The position numbers and the translations under genes were made by a program. From the NCBI RefSeq assembly GCF_020184175.1, contig NC_065533.1:45732351-45796350 (forward strand): DNA of 64,000 bases, read 5' to 3'. This DNA comes from Aphis gossypii (Eukaryota; Arthropoda; Insecta; Hemiptera; Aphididae). The notes under the pieces were generated by a model. That model ran no database searches. It had not been told where the DNA came from and saw nothing but the letters and a program-made list of their open reading frames with translations. This document shows positions 13,821 through 27,255 of this stretch, piece by piece; the stretch's first letter is position 1; each line of letters opens with the position of its first letter.

Positions 13821-16800
13821 GTGAGTATAATAATAAATAATAGTATATCGTATTTTATTACTCGAGTAATGCACGCTATCATCGTGACTCCAAAGGTATA
13901 TAGGTATACAACAATATAAATATCTATATACCAGCTAATGATGCCTATACGGAAGTTTGTCAGCCACATAGGAATAAATAAGGATGGGCTTTAACGTATT
14001 AAACCTCTCAAACATATTCCAAAAAGAAGTGAAAGTATATACGTCATACGAGTATTAATAAAAGTAATTTTAAAAAAATGATTAGTATTTTTATTAGTAT
14101 TTTATGCGATGAATATTGTCTTAAACAATATATAATATTATATTATACAGACAATTTTTCTATCAATTAAAATATTATTTTTACTATAACTTCAATAATT
14201 GTTACATTTATAGGTACAAATATAAAAAAAAAATATGAAACTATAAAAAAGAACTTGAATACGTAATGATTACAAAATATTTAAAATTATATTAATTTAA
14301 TAGATTGGTAGGTAATCGATGATTTTAGAAACTCCAATATGAGTATGAGTAAAATTATTATACAACTGTGAAAACTGTTTAAAAAGTCTCCAATATTATT
14401 AATCCAAAAAAATGTAAAATACTTCGGAGCTTCGTCCTTGCTTGTTATACCCCTGGGAGATTTTATCTAAAATATTTCTTATTTTGCAATAATCGTGACC
14501 TACAAGACTTTAGGCATTTGCATTTTTGTACTGTCTTGACTGTATCTTTTTTTCTTTTTTTGAGAAAGACGGTAACCACTAACAAAACCAGTTTTTACGG
14601 TAATATATTTAATTACAATACAATATTTTGCCTTTGTTTTGTATTGCCTAATACTTACTTAATTTCGTTATCAATTCCATCAATCGTTGCTGGTCATATG
14701 CAATAAAAATATTCCGAAATTCTATAAGCAATAAGTAGAAATCATTAGAAATAATATGCTCCCGGAAAAAGAAACTATAAGTTATTTCACAATATACCGA
14801 TGGTTACCGACAATGGGTTCGTTGATTGTTTGTGTTCGTATCTTCGTAAATTAATTTATAATAAGAAAATATAAGTGATCCGCAAGTGCAATAATTACTA
14901 CTATTATAGTACTATACCTAGTAAATGCTTAACCTGGATAACTTGTCGAGGGTAGTTACAATATTATTTTTGTTACTAATTTGTTATTATTATCATTAAC
15001 TACCTTTGTTTGCACTTGGTAATCAACTATTATATATTATGATAGTATGATACTAGAGTACCTATACTAAACAGTAGGCGGTGGGCAAGCGAGACTTCAC
15101 TATAATATATTAATATACTCTACTGAAGTTTTGTACCTGACAGTAGAATAATATGCTAAGGGTTAGTATACTATATAATCACAAGTTATATAATATTTAA
15201 TAATATGTGAAGTTGTAAAATAAACTGTTTGTTGGACTTTGAATAATATCTTCATAGGTAGTTCATATTAAACATATAACTGCAGAAATAAAAAATAGTT
15301 ATTTTTTCAAGATTTTGAAAATTGTCATTCATTTAATGCACATTCATTATGGTTGCTATCATATTGTCATAACGGATAATAACCATCACGTTCTTACATT
15401 GAAATTTGAAATTCACTAACTTACTACGTGAATCTTTATAAAATATATGTGATGGAAGTAAGATTGACAAAACTAAACATTATAACATAGTACCTATTTC
15501 AATTGGTTCAAAACTCGATTCTTCACTCAAGTTTCAAATGGCTCTGATAATATATGTATAAGAATATACATTATAAAGGAATTAGCATACTTCGAAAACT
15601 TATTTAAATGTTTATTTATTTATTTAAATTATTGCAGTGACGTTTTTCATAACTCTGATTTTGAATAGTTTTATCAAAAAAATAATAAAACATTCCATTT
15701 TTTTGCATTAGTAGTTAAATACTTTCAATCAGATAATTTATCTATATAAAATTGATATATTACTATTATTATTGTTATTTTGTTTTAATAGGTATAATGT
15801 TATTAATTATTTATTTATGAATCAGCTATAAAATACAATAATAAAAAAATATGTTTGTATTATTTTTAATTTCATTAAGTATTAAATTATTAATTTGTTA
15901 TAATTTAATTAATTTACTTATACATCCTAGATAGGTAATATAGTTCAAAAATAATTATATTTTAATGCATTTAAAACTTATTTTGAAGATAATAGGTTTT
16001 TAAGTTTATATGGAAATAATGGAATATAAAATCAATATACAATTTATCAACGAATTCAAAAAAATATTTAAAAAATATTTTATGAATCGAATATTTTTGA
16101 AATTCGCCTAATTTTATCTACAGTACTACTATAGGTCCTATTTCTTCTTGAACCGTTTGAATTTTTTTTAATTCCGCAATATTCAAACTGCCCGTAAGTT
16201 GAATACCTTGTATTATATTTCCATTAATTTGATGTCTATTAAAAAATGAAAATTAATAGAAATAAATAAATTTTATTTAATAAAACTTTGGATACAAACT
16301 TCATATTATTGTTATTTAATGTTTACCTTTTTTAACGATATTATATTATATGTATATACACTAAATTCTTAGAAATATGTTATAATTTTTTAAGTATGTA
16401 AAAAAAAGGAATTTATTGTAAAATATGTACAAATATTGTTATTATTATAACATAATGCATAAATTGTTTTCTTAACAGTGATGGGTTATAAAAAAATCTA
16501 AAAAATTGTATTGTTCTAAGTTTGACGTTTGTATAAGTAATAAGATTGTATTTTTGTGGTTGTATAGGGCTCACAACTTTTCAGCACTCAAGGTAGTGAA
16601 ATCCGCAGTTGATTACACAGAAAGTGCGTTGGATGAAATTCGAATGTTAAAAAGCGTAAGTACTCACTGAACCCATACACATTATACAGTATCATGATAA
16701 TTTCTAACCGGTCGCAATGGCGCCCATATGAGACGCAAGTGAGGGACATGTCCCCCCCTGGAAAATGTTGAAAATGTTGGAAAATTGTTTACTGTGATCA

Positions 16801-19800
16801 GAATCTATTTATTTATTTAGATAGAATTTAAAAATTTAATTTAATATATGAAAATCTATAATTTGTTTATGAAAAATCGGTTTATTTACTGTAGCAAATC
16901 AGGGTTATCAGCTGTAAATAACAACACGCTTTTTCGTTTTTATTCTATGAATAATTATAAATTCTTTATATATTGTGTATTACCTGCACAGATACGATAT
17001 GTATAATATGTGTGTGTATACACCACCATAATATTTTATTTATTATCACAGATATATATGTAATTATATATAAATACATATAGCCATTCCTATTTATAAA
17101 TTGATTGATAAATTTAAATTTTGACCCCCTCCCCCTTGAGAATTTTCCTATGGGTGCCCTTGAACCGGTGTATTGGCTATCTTGTTATATTAACATTTAT
17201 GTATACGAACGTAAAGAATGATATTAACATTATGTTATCAATTACAATAATAATAATATAATTATACCACACAGATTTATCGTCATCGGGATTTGGATAC
17301 AAACCGTACAAAGATCATTCAGTTATTCGACGATTTCCGAATAGACGGTTTGCGGGGTATGCACGTGGTCATGGTGTTCGAGGCATTGGGGCCCAATTTG
17401 CTTAAGCTCATCAAGAGGACCAATTACCAGGGGATACCGTTATACTTGGTAAAACATATCATCAGACAAGTGAGTTTATAGGATTCAGCCGAGTGAACAC
17501 GTTCGCAGTAAATAACAACGAACTGCGATCACTATACATAAGCATCATTTGCGCTGTATACATAATACCGATTGTTGTGTGTATTCATATCTAGGTCTTG
17601 CAAGGGCTGAAATACCTTCACGAGACTTGTCACATAATTCACACAGACATCAAGCCCGAGAATATATTGATTTGTGCACAACACCAATATATAAAGCTAA
17701 CAGCCGAAAACAGTTGCAAGCAGATGTCTATACTGAGCTTACGTAAGTATACCTATACATAATAATGCATGCCAATGTGTCCACGATATATTATACTGTG
17801 TAAATATGTCACTCTCTCTGTATATAGGTATAATAATATATAACATAATATATATTTGGGATTTTCTGCATTCTATTTAATTTTAACTTAAAATAAAAGT
17901 ATATTTGAATGCTATTTTATATTTTTAATGTATTATTATATTATTATTCATATAATAAATTATGTAGTAGGAATAAAATTATTTGGTATCTATTCTGAAT
18001 ACGAATAATATTCTTTACAAATCTGGGACACAGACGCTAATGGATCGTGACGGTTCTATTTAACAACAATCGATTTTCAGCACAGACGCACAGTACATTT
18101 TTCACTAACAATATTCTTAGAACATAATATATATATATATTAGGTCAAGTGACAGAGAATTCAAAATATTTTAAATAGGATTTATCAGAGAACCGACGAA
18201 CCAAAAGTAAATAGATTTAGTTGGAGAAAAATTTAAATCAATTCAAAATAAAGAAAGAAAAACATTAAGTATTTGAAAACCAAAGATTATATACATAAAT
18301 GTAAATTTTCAGTTTATTCATTTAACCATATTTTTTTATGTATAACTAATGTTTTTAACACAAGCAGTTAATACTTTAAAAGTTTTACTCAAAAGAAAAT
18401 GATTTTTGGTAAACTCAGTTTCCGATGAGCGAAGGACAAATCACCGAAAATAATTAGGAACAATTGAAGACATTTAGGTACCTTATTCTTAACGTAAATA
18501 ATTTCATTGTAAAACGAAAAAACAAAATTCCCGGAAGTTTAACTTTTGCTTAAGTAGATGCAAGATGTATATTGTCTAAGCAATATATATGCAATTACTT
18601 ACATATTTACAAATTTAATATTTTTAAAAATAATAACGAATTATTTTTCAATCTGGGTTTGATTCAGAGTTATATACCTACTTATATCTATCCTGGTATT
18701 TAATCAAACTATTTCACTAGTCGCTATGAACTATGCACTTACTTAAATATATATTTCAACTTGAAAGGTCATTAACTATTCAGTAGACTATATTAATATT
18801 ATACTTAATTTCCAGTGTGTGATTAAAATTTATAGTTTTAGTTAATAAACTGAAGATTAAAGAGTATAGGCATCTATTTATACATCACTACATCAGTGTA
18901 TAACTATTATAATAGCAGTATATTATAGTTTATTCTTGTACCGTTATGTACTAATGTATACCACTATATAATCCATATGATTTAGTCCATTTAGACATTT
19001 AGTTAAATACACAAACATGGTTTATATGAGTTTTCTTGAAAATTATTGTTCTAACTATATTTTACTTAAATAGGCAACAGAAAATGTGAGAAAAATAACG
19101 CCGATGAAAGATTACAGGGTAATTATCGATTAGACGGAATTCGATCGGAACAATCGTTGGATATGGAAAGCGGTTAGTATAAAATATTATAAGCTATCGT
19201 ATTATACGAGCGTAACGTACAAAATTAATTCCCGAGTCGAGAATTTGAGATAAAGTTAAGAGTACAAATTGATTCCTGATAAAAATTACTTATTAATACA
19301 ACTATTCAAATTGATTACTTCTCGTAGAAATAGGTAATTTTATGATTAAAAATTATTACGAATCAAATCACATACCCAATACCTAACTATAATAGCATTA
19401 TATTATTTTACAAATATTGCATTGAATATACATTGTGTGTTTTTTCTAGAGAGTTATGCCGAATCAAATTGTTATTTTAGAAAAATTAGTAAATTCAAAA
19501 AATTATACGAATTGTTGGACGATTTGGGAAGTGTAAATATCAAAATAGCTGATCTTGGTAACGCTTGTTGGGAGGTAATAATTAATTATTTTATTCTTAA
19601 TTAATAATTATTAATGACGAGATGGCATTCCCATCATAATATAATAGTAATTAGTATTATGTCTGCAATAAATTTAGTGTCTAGCTATCGAGTGTATTAT
19701 ACCTAGACTATCATATTGAATACTCGATGCTACATATTAGATTCTGAACGAAGTGATGAATGTATTGATTTTACAATGATGTGTGTTGTATGTTTTTTTT

Positions 19801-22800
19801 ATGTTTTTTGTGTGTTCTATGTACAGCATAACTAGTCGAAATAATGCTTCAATTTCAAACTTTGGGGGTGGTTTTCGATGGCAAAGTGAATATCCTAGGT
19901 GCATTATAGAGATCAAAAATAAATATTTTCCAACAGTTTTCAAAAAAATCGATTAAAATAAAAAAAAAATGACGGAAAAACGTGAATTTTTACGCAAAAC
20001 CAGTTTTTGACCAAATCGATTTTTTATATGATTATAACTCAAAAACTAATCACTGTAAATACTTGAAATTTTCACCTAATACTGTTATTAATACATGGCT
20101 AAATAATTTTCAAAAAATATTTTGACTTTTTTTGAGTTATTTATAGACCACAGAAATTTTTGATTTTTCTGAGGTTTTTTTTTTGAAGTGTCGATAAAAA
20201 TATTTCAGATGACCAAAAAAACTTGAAAATTGAATACAAGATTTCTTATGAGTTGTTCTTATTGTAGTTAAAAAAAATTAAAAATCGTTATTCACAAATT
20301 TTTTTATAAACATTTATAGTTCAAATTTTCACGAAATACTCGTATGTCGAAATCACGAAAATTTGCAAGTAATTTTGAAGTTGAAAAATCATAAAATTGT
20401 TTGTGTTTATACTTAAGAATTAAAAATACAACACTAAGTTTTCCATAAGTTTTCCTTCAAGTAGCTTTTGAGAAAACTTGAAGTATCATTATAGGAAAAA
20501 TTTTAAGTGCGTTTGAATTTTAATTTTTTACGAAATAGCGTAACAATAACGATTTATCCTCAAACGATTTTAAATATTTGATATTATTCAAAAAGTATAA
20601 GTTGTTGATACTTGAAAATTTCACCAATTATTTAGATTGGCATTTTCTTTACATGATTTAATTTTCAAAATATTTTGACTTTTTTTGAGCTATTTATAGA
20701 CAACAGAAATTTTCAATTTTTCTGAAAAAATTTTTTTGAAGTGTCGATAAAATTTTTTTGGCTGAGTCAAAATACTTGACAATTTAATACAAAGTTTCTC
20801 ATAAGTTATTTTTAAAGTGATTAAAAAATTATAAGAATATATAGGCACAATTTTTTTTTTATTAGCATTTAAAGTTCAAATATTTACAAAAATTCGTCAA
20901 AATCATGAATATTTGCAAATTATTTTGTAGGTATAATTCATAAAAGTTTTTGTATAAGTAGCTAAAAGTTGAAAATTTAATACAAGATTTTCCATAAGTT
21001 TAACTTACAATAATTATAAAGAACTTAAATGTTGGTGTATTCAGGCCATTAAAACTTTAACCACCTTTTTCACCAACCACTGAAAATTATATCCTAGGCT
21101 GACAAATCATCTTCGTTCAGAATCGTTTTTCGTATACCTACAATGATATACCTATCATTGGATTCAAATTTAACACTCCTATAATATATACCTAATAGTG
21201 ATCCACACGGCACCTAATATACAGCAGAACGGTACCCACTTACCCGCTTTTATTTTTATATTACTGAACTTGAGAATATTATACAAATGTATTAGCATAG
21301 TATTGCAAAATAGGCATAATTTCTTAATTCTTTAGATAAAATTTGTTTTAGTTGTATTTTATTTTTCGTAGGATAATCACTACACAGAAAACATTCAAAC
21401 ACGCCAATACCGAAGTCTGGAGGTTCTCCTAGGTGCTGGATACGGCACACCTGCCGACATTTGGAGCACAGCTTGTCTGGTTTGTTTTTATAAATCATAA
21501 TTTTAGATATAGATATTTGTCTACTGTGTCCAAAAAATTCAAAATAATTACTTTAAACCTTTTCCTAGGAATATTTAATTACACTTAATACATTTTAAAA
21601 AATATAGTTGAACACTACATACCTATAATATACTCGTATAATATAATATTATATATTATATTATATTTCTTAACAAAATACATATTTATAATAATAAACG
21701 TTTTTATTGGTTTTACGGTTTTTCCATATCATATGATGTTAGTTAAAGGATATTTTCGCAAAACTGTTTAAAGGATTTATGTATTAAAAGTATTTTAAAT
21801 AGTCGACATTTTTAAATTTTCAGTTGAAAAAAATACATAATAATATATAATATTATTTATTGAACATTTATTGACAATTAACAAAATGTAAGCAAGGTCC
21901 CATAACATACAATTTGGTAAATAATGTGTAAAAACAACTCCGCTGCAGATGAAAATCTTAAATTTCGAATTACTTAATAATATCGTAATTATTGTAAAAT
22001 GTATACACATAAACGTATAATACACATTGCATATATATTATAGTTCGTAAGTTATAGCATTGATTATACTACATATGTATAATCAATGGTTATAGATACG
22101 AACAATATACATTCTAATAAAAGCGTTACATTTTTCAGGCTTTTGAGTTAGCTACCGGTGACTTTTTATTCGACCCCCACTCTGGGGCCACTTACAACAA
22201 AGACGAAGACCATATAGCCCACATAATCGAGCTCTTAGGCCAAATACCTATGTACGTAATTCAAAGCGGCAAACACTCCAGCAGCTTTTTCAGGACCAAT
22301 GGTAATAATAATAGTTAAATACAACTCATAAACTCATTATTTTAATAAAGCCAAACGATTTTGGTAAATAATGTTCATATGTACTTTAGTCTTTAGAAGA
22401 CGGAGCAAGTTTGATTTTTAATGGATTCTATGTAGGCAATTTTAAATAGGGAAAATCTGCAAAAAGGGTTTAGAAGAGAAGTTTTCTGCGTACTATTGTT
22501 TTTATTTTGAAACTACATGTTTGATGTTAGTAAAAAAGTTGTTCAGGATTAAAAAAGTCTTAATAATATAACAAGCTCTAAATTTATATAATAATTAACT
22601 TTTTTAGATATTTAGTGAAATATTTAATTAATTGGTATATTACAATTATTGAATAAGAGCCTATTTTTTTATCTGTTATTTATCTAATGTTATAAGATAA
22701 TTTCAAATGATAAATCACATAATAATAGTTACTTTTTTATACGTATCACAATAGGTAGAAACAATATTTAATTGTATAAGCCCTCATTATTTTTAAGATT

Positions 22801-23492
22801 TATGGGAGTTCCAATAAGTTTTTTTGTCTTTCTTTAATCTTACTAACTGATTTTAACAAACTTGGATTTATACATACCAAAATTTACAAATTTAATATTC
22901 AACAGGGAATTGCGTCTGTTCATATAAATAAAATAAAAAAGTTGTAAGTAAGATCTAACGTTAAAAATTAACATACTATAAGAGTATAAGACGTTAAAAT
23001 CCGTTATCTACATTAAAATTATATCATATTATTATCTCATAAAATTGAATCAAATCCAATCGAAATAAAAATTGATTAACTTAACCTTATAAGCTATTTA
23101 ACCTAAAAAAATATTGCTGATTCAAAACTCTTATTAACGGTGAGCGTCTTAAACCCTCTTATAAAATTAACCTTTAATTGAACTCCGTGATGATGTAACT
23201 ATTATTATACATAATTTAGGTGAATCTGTATATATATACCTGTTATAGTGCTATGGTGTATACTTATATATTTATTTTTATTCATGTTCTATAATGCCTC
23301 ATTGCAGGAAATTTGAAGCACATCAGTAACTTGAAACCGTGGTATTTGTACGACGTGTTGACAGAGAAATACGAATGGAATACGAAAGAAGCCAAGGCAT
23401 TCTCGTCATTTCTAACACCTATGTTGGACCTGGATCAGGACAATCGAGCTTCGGCGACCCAATGTCTCTTAAACCCGTGGATGTTGGCATAA
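13602..23492 (+). CDS. SRPK: SR-protein kinase (SRPK), nine exons, 5' exon(s) missing
   Basis: Serine/threonine kinase that phosphorylates Arg-Ser repeats of SR splicing factors and so controls their nuclear import and activity. Exons 13602-13820, 16568-16655, 17275-17469, 17595-17742, 19074-19172, 19450-19574, 21372-21479, 22139-22301 and 23308-23492 all have AG/GT borders and matching phases, giving 442 residues and a stop TAA. Counting from the first exon: glycine loop LGWGHFSTVWL at 58-68; ATP lysine in ALKVVK (81); helix-C Glu in ALDEI (96); catalytic HTDIKPEN at 183-190; metal-binding DLGN at 284-287, the SRPK form of DFG; activation segment TRQYRSLE at 301-308; DIWSTAC; a C-terminal PWM. 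The spacer between lobes is only about 85 residues, far shorter than in vertebrate SRPKs. The N-terminal exon was not found; the first exon here starts with the last base of a codon. Identity is near certain from the HTDIKPEN and DLGNACW motifs. Confidence 0.95.
16568..16655 (+). CDS. SRPK: SRPK exon: ATP lysine and helix C
   Basis: Acceptor TATAG, donor GTAAGT. It encodes the strand with the ATP-anchoring lysine (FSALKVVKSAVDYTESA) and helix C (LDEIRMLKS). It ends in phase 0. Confidence 0.9.
16707..17169. repeat. Intronic element with imperfect ACCGG...GGCGCCCATA ends
   Basis: Left end AACCGGTCGCAATGGCGCCC and right end GGGTGCCCTTGAACCGGTG are imperfect inverted copies about 460 bases apart within an SRPK intron. 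Runs of C near both ends also mirror each other. Best read as a MITE-like insertion; family unknown. Confidence 0.4.
17275..17469 (+). CDS. SRPK: SRPK exon: N-lobe strands and hinge
   Basis: Acceptor CACAG, donor GTGAGT, phase 0 at both ends, 65 codons. It includes IIQLFDDFRIDG, the hinge region VMVFEALGPNLLKLI and the NYQGIPL stretch that is characteristic of SRPKs. Confidence 0.92.
17595..17742 (+). CDS. SRPK: SRPK exon: catalytic loop
   Basis: Acceptor CTAG, donor GTAAGT. It holds LKYLHETC and the catalytic loop IIHTDIKPENIL, with Thr between His and Asp as in other SRPKs, then enters the spacer. It leaves one base to complete the next codon. Confidence 0.95.
19074..19172 (+). CDS. SRPK: SRPK exon: short lobe spacer
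   Basis: Acceptor AATAG, donor GTTAGT. Hydrophilic, weakly conserved sequence (RNRKCEKNNADERLQGNYRL onward) in the place of the long spacer of vertebrate SRPKs. Phases (2 bases in, 1 out) match both neighbours, which is the main evidence for the exon. Confidence 0.8.
19450..19574 (+). CDS. SRPK: SRPK exon: end of spacer and DLG motif
   Basis: Acceptor TTCTAG, donor GTAATA. Leads from the spacer to VNIKIADLGNACWE, which contains the Mg-binding Asp in the SRPK-type DLG motif. Ends in phase 0. Confidence 0.93.
19740..21124 (+). repeat. 1.4-kb intronic element with 14-bp perfect TIRs
   Basis: Starts GATTCTGAACGAAG (19740-19753) and ends with its exact reverse complement CTTCGTTCAGAATC (21111-21124). 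The inside is non-coding, rich in A/T runs, and contains two diverged direct copies of a unit of about 550 bases: the phrase 'gactttttttgag..atttatagac.acagaaattt' recurs near 20123 and 20676, and 'ttgaagtgtcgataaaa' follows each. Related ends occur at 12030 (+) and 57332 (-), so this is a dispersed family. No transposase is visible. Confidence 0.75.
21372..21479 (+). CDS. SRPK: SRPK exon: activation and substrate-recognition segment
   Basis: Acceptor CGTAG, donor GTTTGT, 36 codons, phase 0. It encodes HYTENIQTRQYRSLEVLLGA and GYGTPADIWSTACL, which match the SRPK activation segment and helix F. Confidence 0.95.
22139..22301 (+). CDS. SRPK: SRPK exon: C-lobe
   Basis: Acceptor TTCAG, donor GTAATA. 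Encodes AFELATGDFLFDPHSG and the conserved DEDHIAHIIELLGQIP, followed by a segment rich in Ser and Lys. Leaves one base. Confidence 0.95.
23308..23492 (+). CDS. SRPK: SRPK terminal exon
   Basis: Acceptor TGCAG; enters with two bases. Encodes NLKHISNLKPWYLYDVL and the family C-terminus (FLTPMLDLDQDNRASATQCL, NPWMLA) and stops at TAA 23490-23492. The 3' UTR follows; an AATAAA near 24057 is a possible polyadenylation signal. Confidence 0.95.
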
Positions 23493-26400
23493 CATTTCGT
23501 AATTCTGTTATTCATAATAATATATTATCATAAGTAGGTAGTTATAGTGAAATTTCCATTATTGTATTAAAATGTGTGTATTTGAAAGGTTTTTTTTCTT
23601 TTTAAAATTATTTCACAAACAAATCATTTTATATTACATACATAATATATGTTATGTACATAGTAAAATAGTACCAATTGTAAAAGCCCGAATGTATACT
23701 GCATCTATACAACACCAATTAAGTTATATTAAAATGTTGTTAAAATATAGAACATACTCATGTATGACCATGTATTTTTTTTTTTTTTTTTTGATAAAGA
23801 AAAATAGATGGAAATTATTAGAATTCATACTTTTCCCGTAAGAAAAACAGACTTAACTATCATAATATAATGGCCTCAAACACTCCACTTATGTATAACT
23901 CAATTTTCACTTAAATATTACGTATATTAAGATTTGGGAATTGACATACTTGACATTTATAATATATACTTACTTACTTAAAAAAATGTTGGTTAATTTA
24001 AAAATTTACATTGTATAAAAGTTCATATTGAAATATGATTTCGATGAGTATCTTTGTAATAAATAACAATAACTATATAATAACGGGGTGATCGATTTGA
24101 TATAGTAAAAAAGTCATACATTTAAATAATTAGTGGGTTACGTTTATCGATCAATCAGTAAGTAGTTTATTTTTATTACTATTATTTATATATTATATAC
24201 CTTTAAATTCGACCTAAATTTGCTATATCTACCCGTTTCACAAATGTTACATGTTGTCTATGACATTTATGTTTATTTATTATTCAAGTATAATTTTTAA
24301 CAACCTATTCGGCTTCAGGCTTCGGCTACTCGTATAATACTTACAACTCACTACATATCACCAGCTGTCAAGTTAATTTTACGTTATATTATTTTATACA
24401 GAATGCTAATTTCAAGTCAAGCAACATTTGAATTTATGTTGCACAATTTATTGACAATTTTATCTTTTATGTTATCGTAAAATAATTTTATACAATGCCC
24501 TCTCGTGATCTATATAGGCACAATTAAAAGGGTTTAGTAAGTCCTACATGAAATATAGCAGATAAAAAGTTACATGAAAATAAAAACATTCTTACGTAAG
24601 TTCCTACATAAACAAAATATATATTAACACCAATACGTATTATATAATTCCTAAATATATACAATTATGAATTGAATGTAATACTTTCTATATAAATTCA
24701 CGAACATAACATTATAATATAATCTTAAATACCTAGATCTCTTATATCTTTTTAGGTATTTTGTATAAAAATAATCTGTGTATCTTTTTTTATTTAATGA
24801 ATTATTTTAATAGACTAGTCAATTTTTGATTGAAATAAAAATTTTTAAAAATATAATTCATTCCAATTAAGAATTAAATTTTTAGACTTTTTGATGTAAT
24901 AAATTTTAACTATACCTACATCAACTATATTCAAGTTATTAATCTTATTAGTCTGGATAAAGTGGGAAGAAAATTTATATTCATTGTAGGTAGTATTTAT
25001 TCGTGTAGGATCTTACGTATGGGTGTATTTTTTTGTAAAAGAAATTGCATAACCATGGATGATTTTTATTTGCTTTACCTCATGTGGGAACTTATATATT
25101 CACCCCAATTAAGTTGTATCTTAAAGAAATCATCTCTCCCCTACTACACAATAATTAATTTCACCGTCAACATATCCACAACAGATATTATAGGACAATG
25201 ACTATATTTTTCAAATTTATATATAAGTAAATTTTAAAAAGGTATCTATTTGTTTGGAATGTTTGGATCATAGAATAATAAATACGATTTTATAAAAACA
25301 AATTGCATAGCTTTTTTCATATTTTTTGTTATTGTTATTTTGTTGTATTTTGTATAAGCAGTAAAAACTTTAACTATTTATCATTTGTATACTTGAATAC
25401 ATAACGATACAAAATGTCGGATATTATGGTGTAAAAAACTAATTTTTAGTTTTCAACAAGATGGTGTAAACTGTAAGTTATTTAATATTGTTATGTGAAA
25501 ACTTATTATAGATGATATCTACCTATGGGTGAACTGTAAAGTGTGAAGTCGTCATGGTTCTACATAACCTAAAAAATCCTACATCCCTCAAAACAAAAAA
25601 AAATAAACATAGTTAATAACTAAACATTTTTTAACAAGAATGATTAAAATTATTAGTATTTTATTTATTGGAAATAAATAAAATAAAATGATATAAAATA
25701 CCATACTTAATATTTTTAATTCACAGCATAATATACATTAAATAATGTAATTAAGCTTATAAAATATAAATACTTATAGGATATAAAATACTATGAATCT
25801 AACAATTTATTACTGATTAAATAACTCAATTTGTTAAAAAATATTAATATTATTAATATAAATACCTAAAAATATATTATATATACTGTGCTGGCAGGCA
25901 AATAATTATTATAAAATATTATTTCTTTATACATTTTATAAATATTTTCTTCATATTCCTCTTTAATTATTATAATTCCTGGTGATCTAGAATAATTAAC
26001 AAGTTTAAAATCAAGTATTTTGTTTACATCTTTACTATTCAATTACTGAATAAGGGTATAAGTAAAATAAAGTTATAGTACATAAAAATAATTTATAACT
26101 AATATTAAATATATATTTGTAGTTGGTTATAAAATTGAAATTAATGATTATAGTAATACATAATATATTATATGACAATACGATTGGTTAGTAATTAATG
26201 TATATCAATATTATTTATTACTTTAAACGTTTATTTTATTTAAAAACACAAAAAAATATTTCATAACATATATTTTCTAATTGTTTCAAAAATTGCTTAT
26301 ACGATGGAATTTATACGTATAAATAAATAATGATAAATAAAAGACAAAACCTTTATATTAACATGGTAGGTGGTAATATTCGTGTATACAAATATTTATA

Positions 26401-27037
26401 TTATTTCTAGTGTATACATCTTGAAACGATGTTAAACTTCTTTTATGATTTTTTATTCGTACACTATGTAACGGATTAAAAAACTATCAATAAACGAAAG
26501 CGCATTAATAGTAGTTAATTTTTTTACGTTAAAAAATATAATGCAATTTAAATTTTATAGTCGGATTTAAATTTAAATTGTGATAATTAATTGAAATTGC
26601 CTTTTTTTATAGCATTAAAACCAGGTTCGAGCAAAAAAGATAAAATGTCATTGTTCTATTATTTTTTATTTTATTTTCGTTGTTTAATAACGTTATACAA
26701 ACAACGAAATTCGAACACTGTCGAAGGCCGTCACCTTCACGCATCGTAAATTCGTATCCAACTATTTTTTATGCATACATTTTTTTTTAATATTTCTAGT
26801 TTCTACGTTTATTTTCATAAAATATTATAAGGCTTTATAAGTTTCACAGTCACATGAATTTTCGATTAATATTTCTAAAGACAACGGCATAAATAGTGCG
26901 TAATTAATAATAAATATATCAATTATTTTAAAACATTTATTGTAACTAAACTTGCAAATAATTGATAATATGAATATTCATAAACAATAAATAATTTATG
27001 TGCAATATCTAAATAAAATAAAATAAAATAATAATAT

Positions 27038-27255
27038 TGTTGCGTCCCGACTAGGTCGATGTATGCATCAACGTACGAAATGAGTACGTCGTGGTTGTTC
27101 AAGTATAAGTTAACGTTTATTAAAATTATTATCTTAAACAGAAATACGATACGGAAATTATACAATTATAATATAATATGACTATATGAGTAATAAACAA
27201 ACATTAGTCACAATGTAAACGCTGTAGTCAACGGAACGTCGGAACATATCTAACA
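27038..27255 (+). mobile_element. Possible solo LTR
   Basis: A 218-base block starting TGTTGCGTCCCGAC and ending TAACA stands out from the AT-rich flanks. TG...CA borders and the TGTTGCG start are seen in BEL/Pao LTRs. No clear target-site duplication or second copy was found, so this rests on composition and termini only. Confidence 0.25.
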
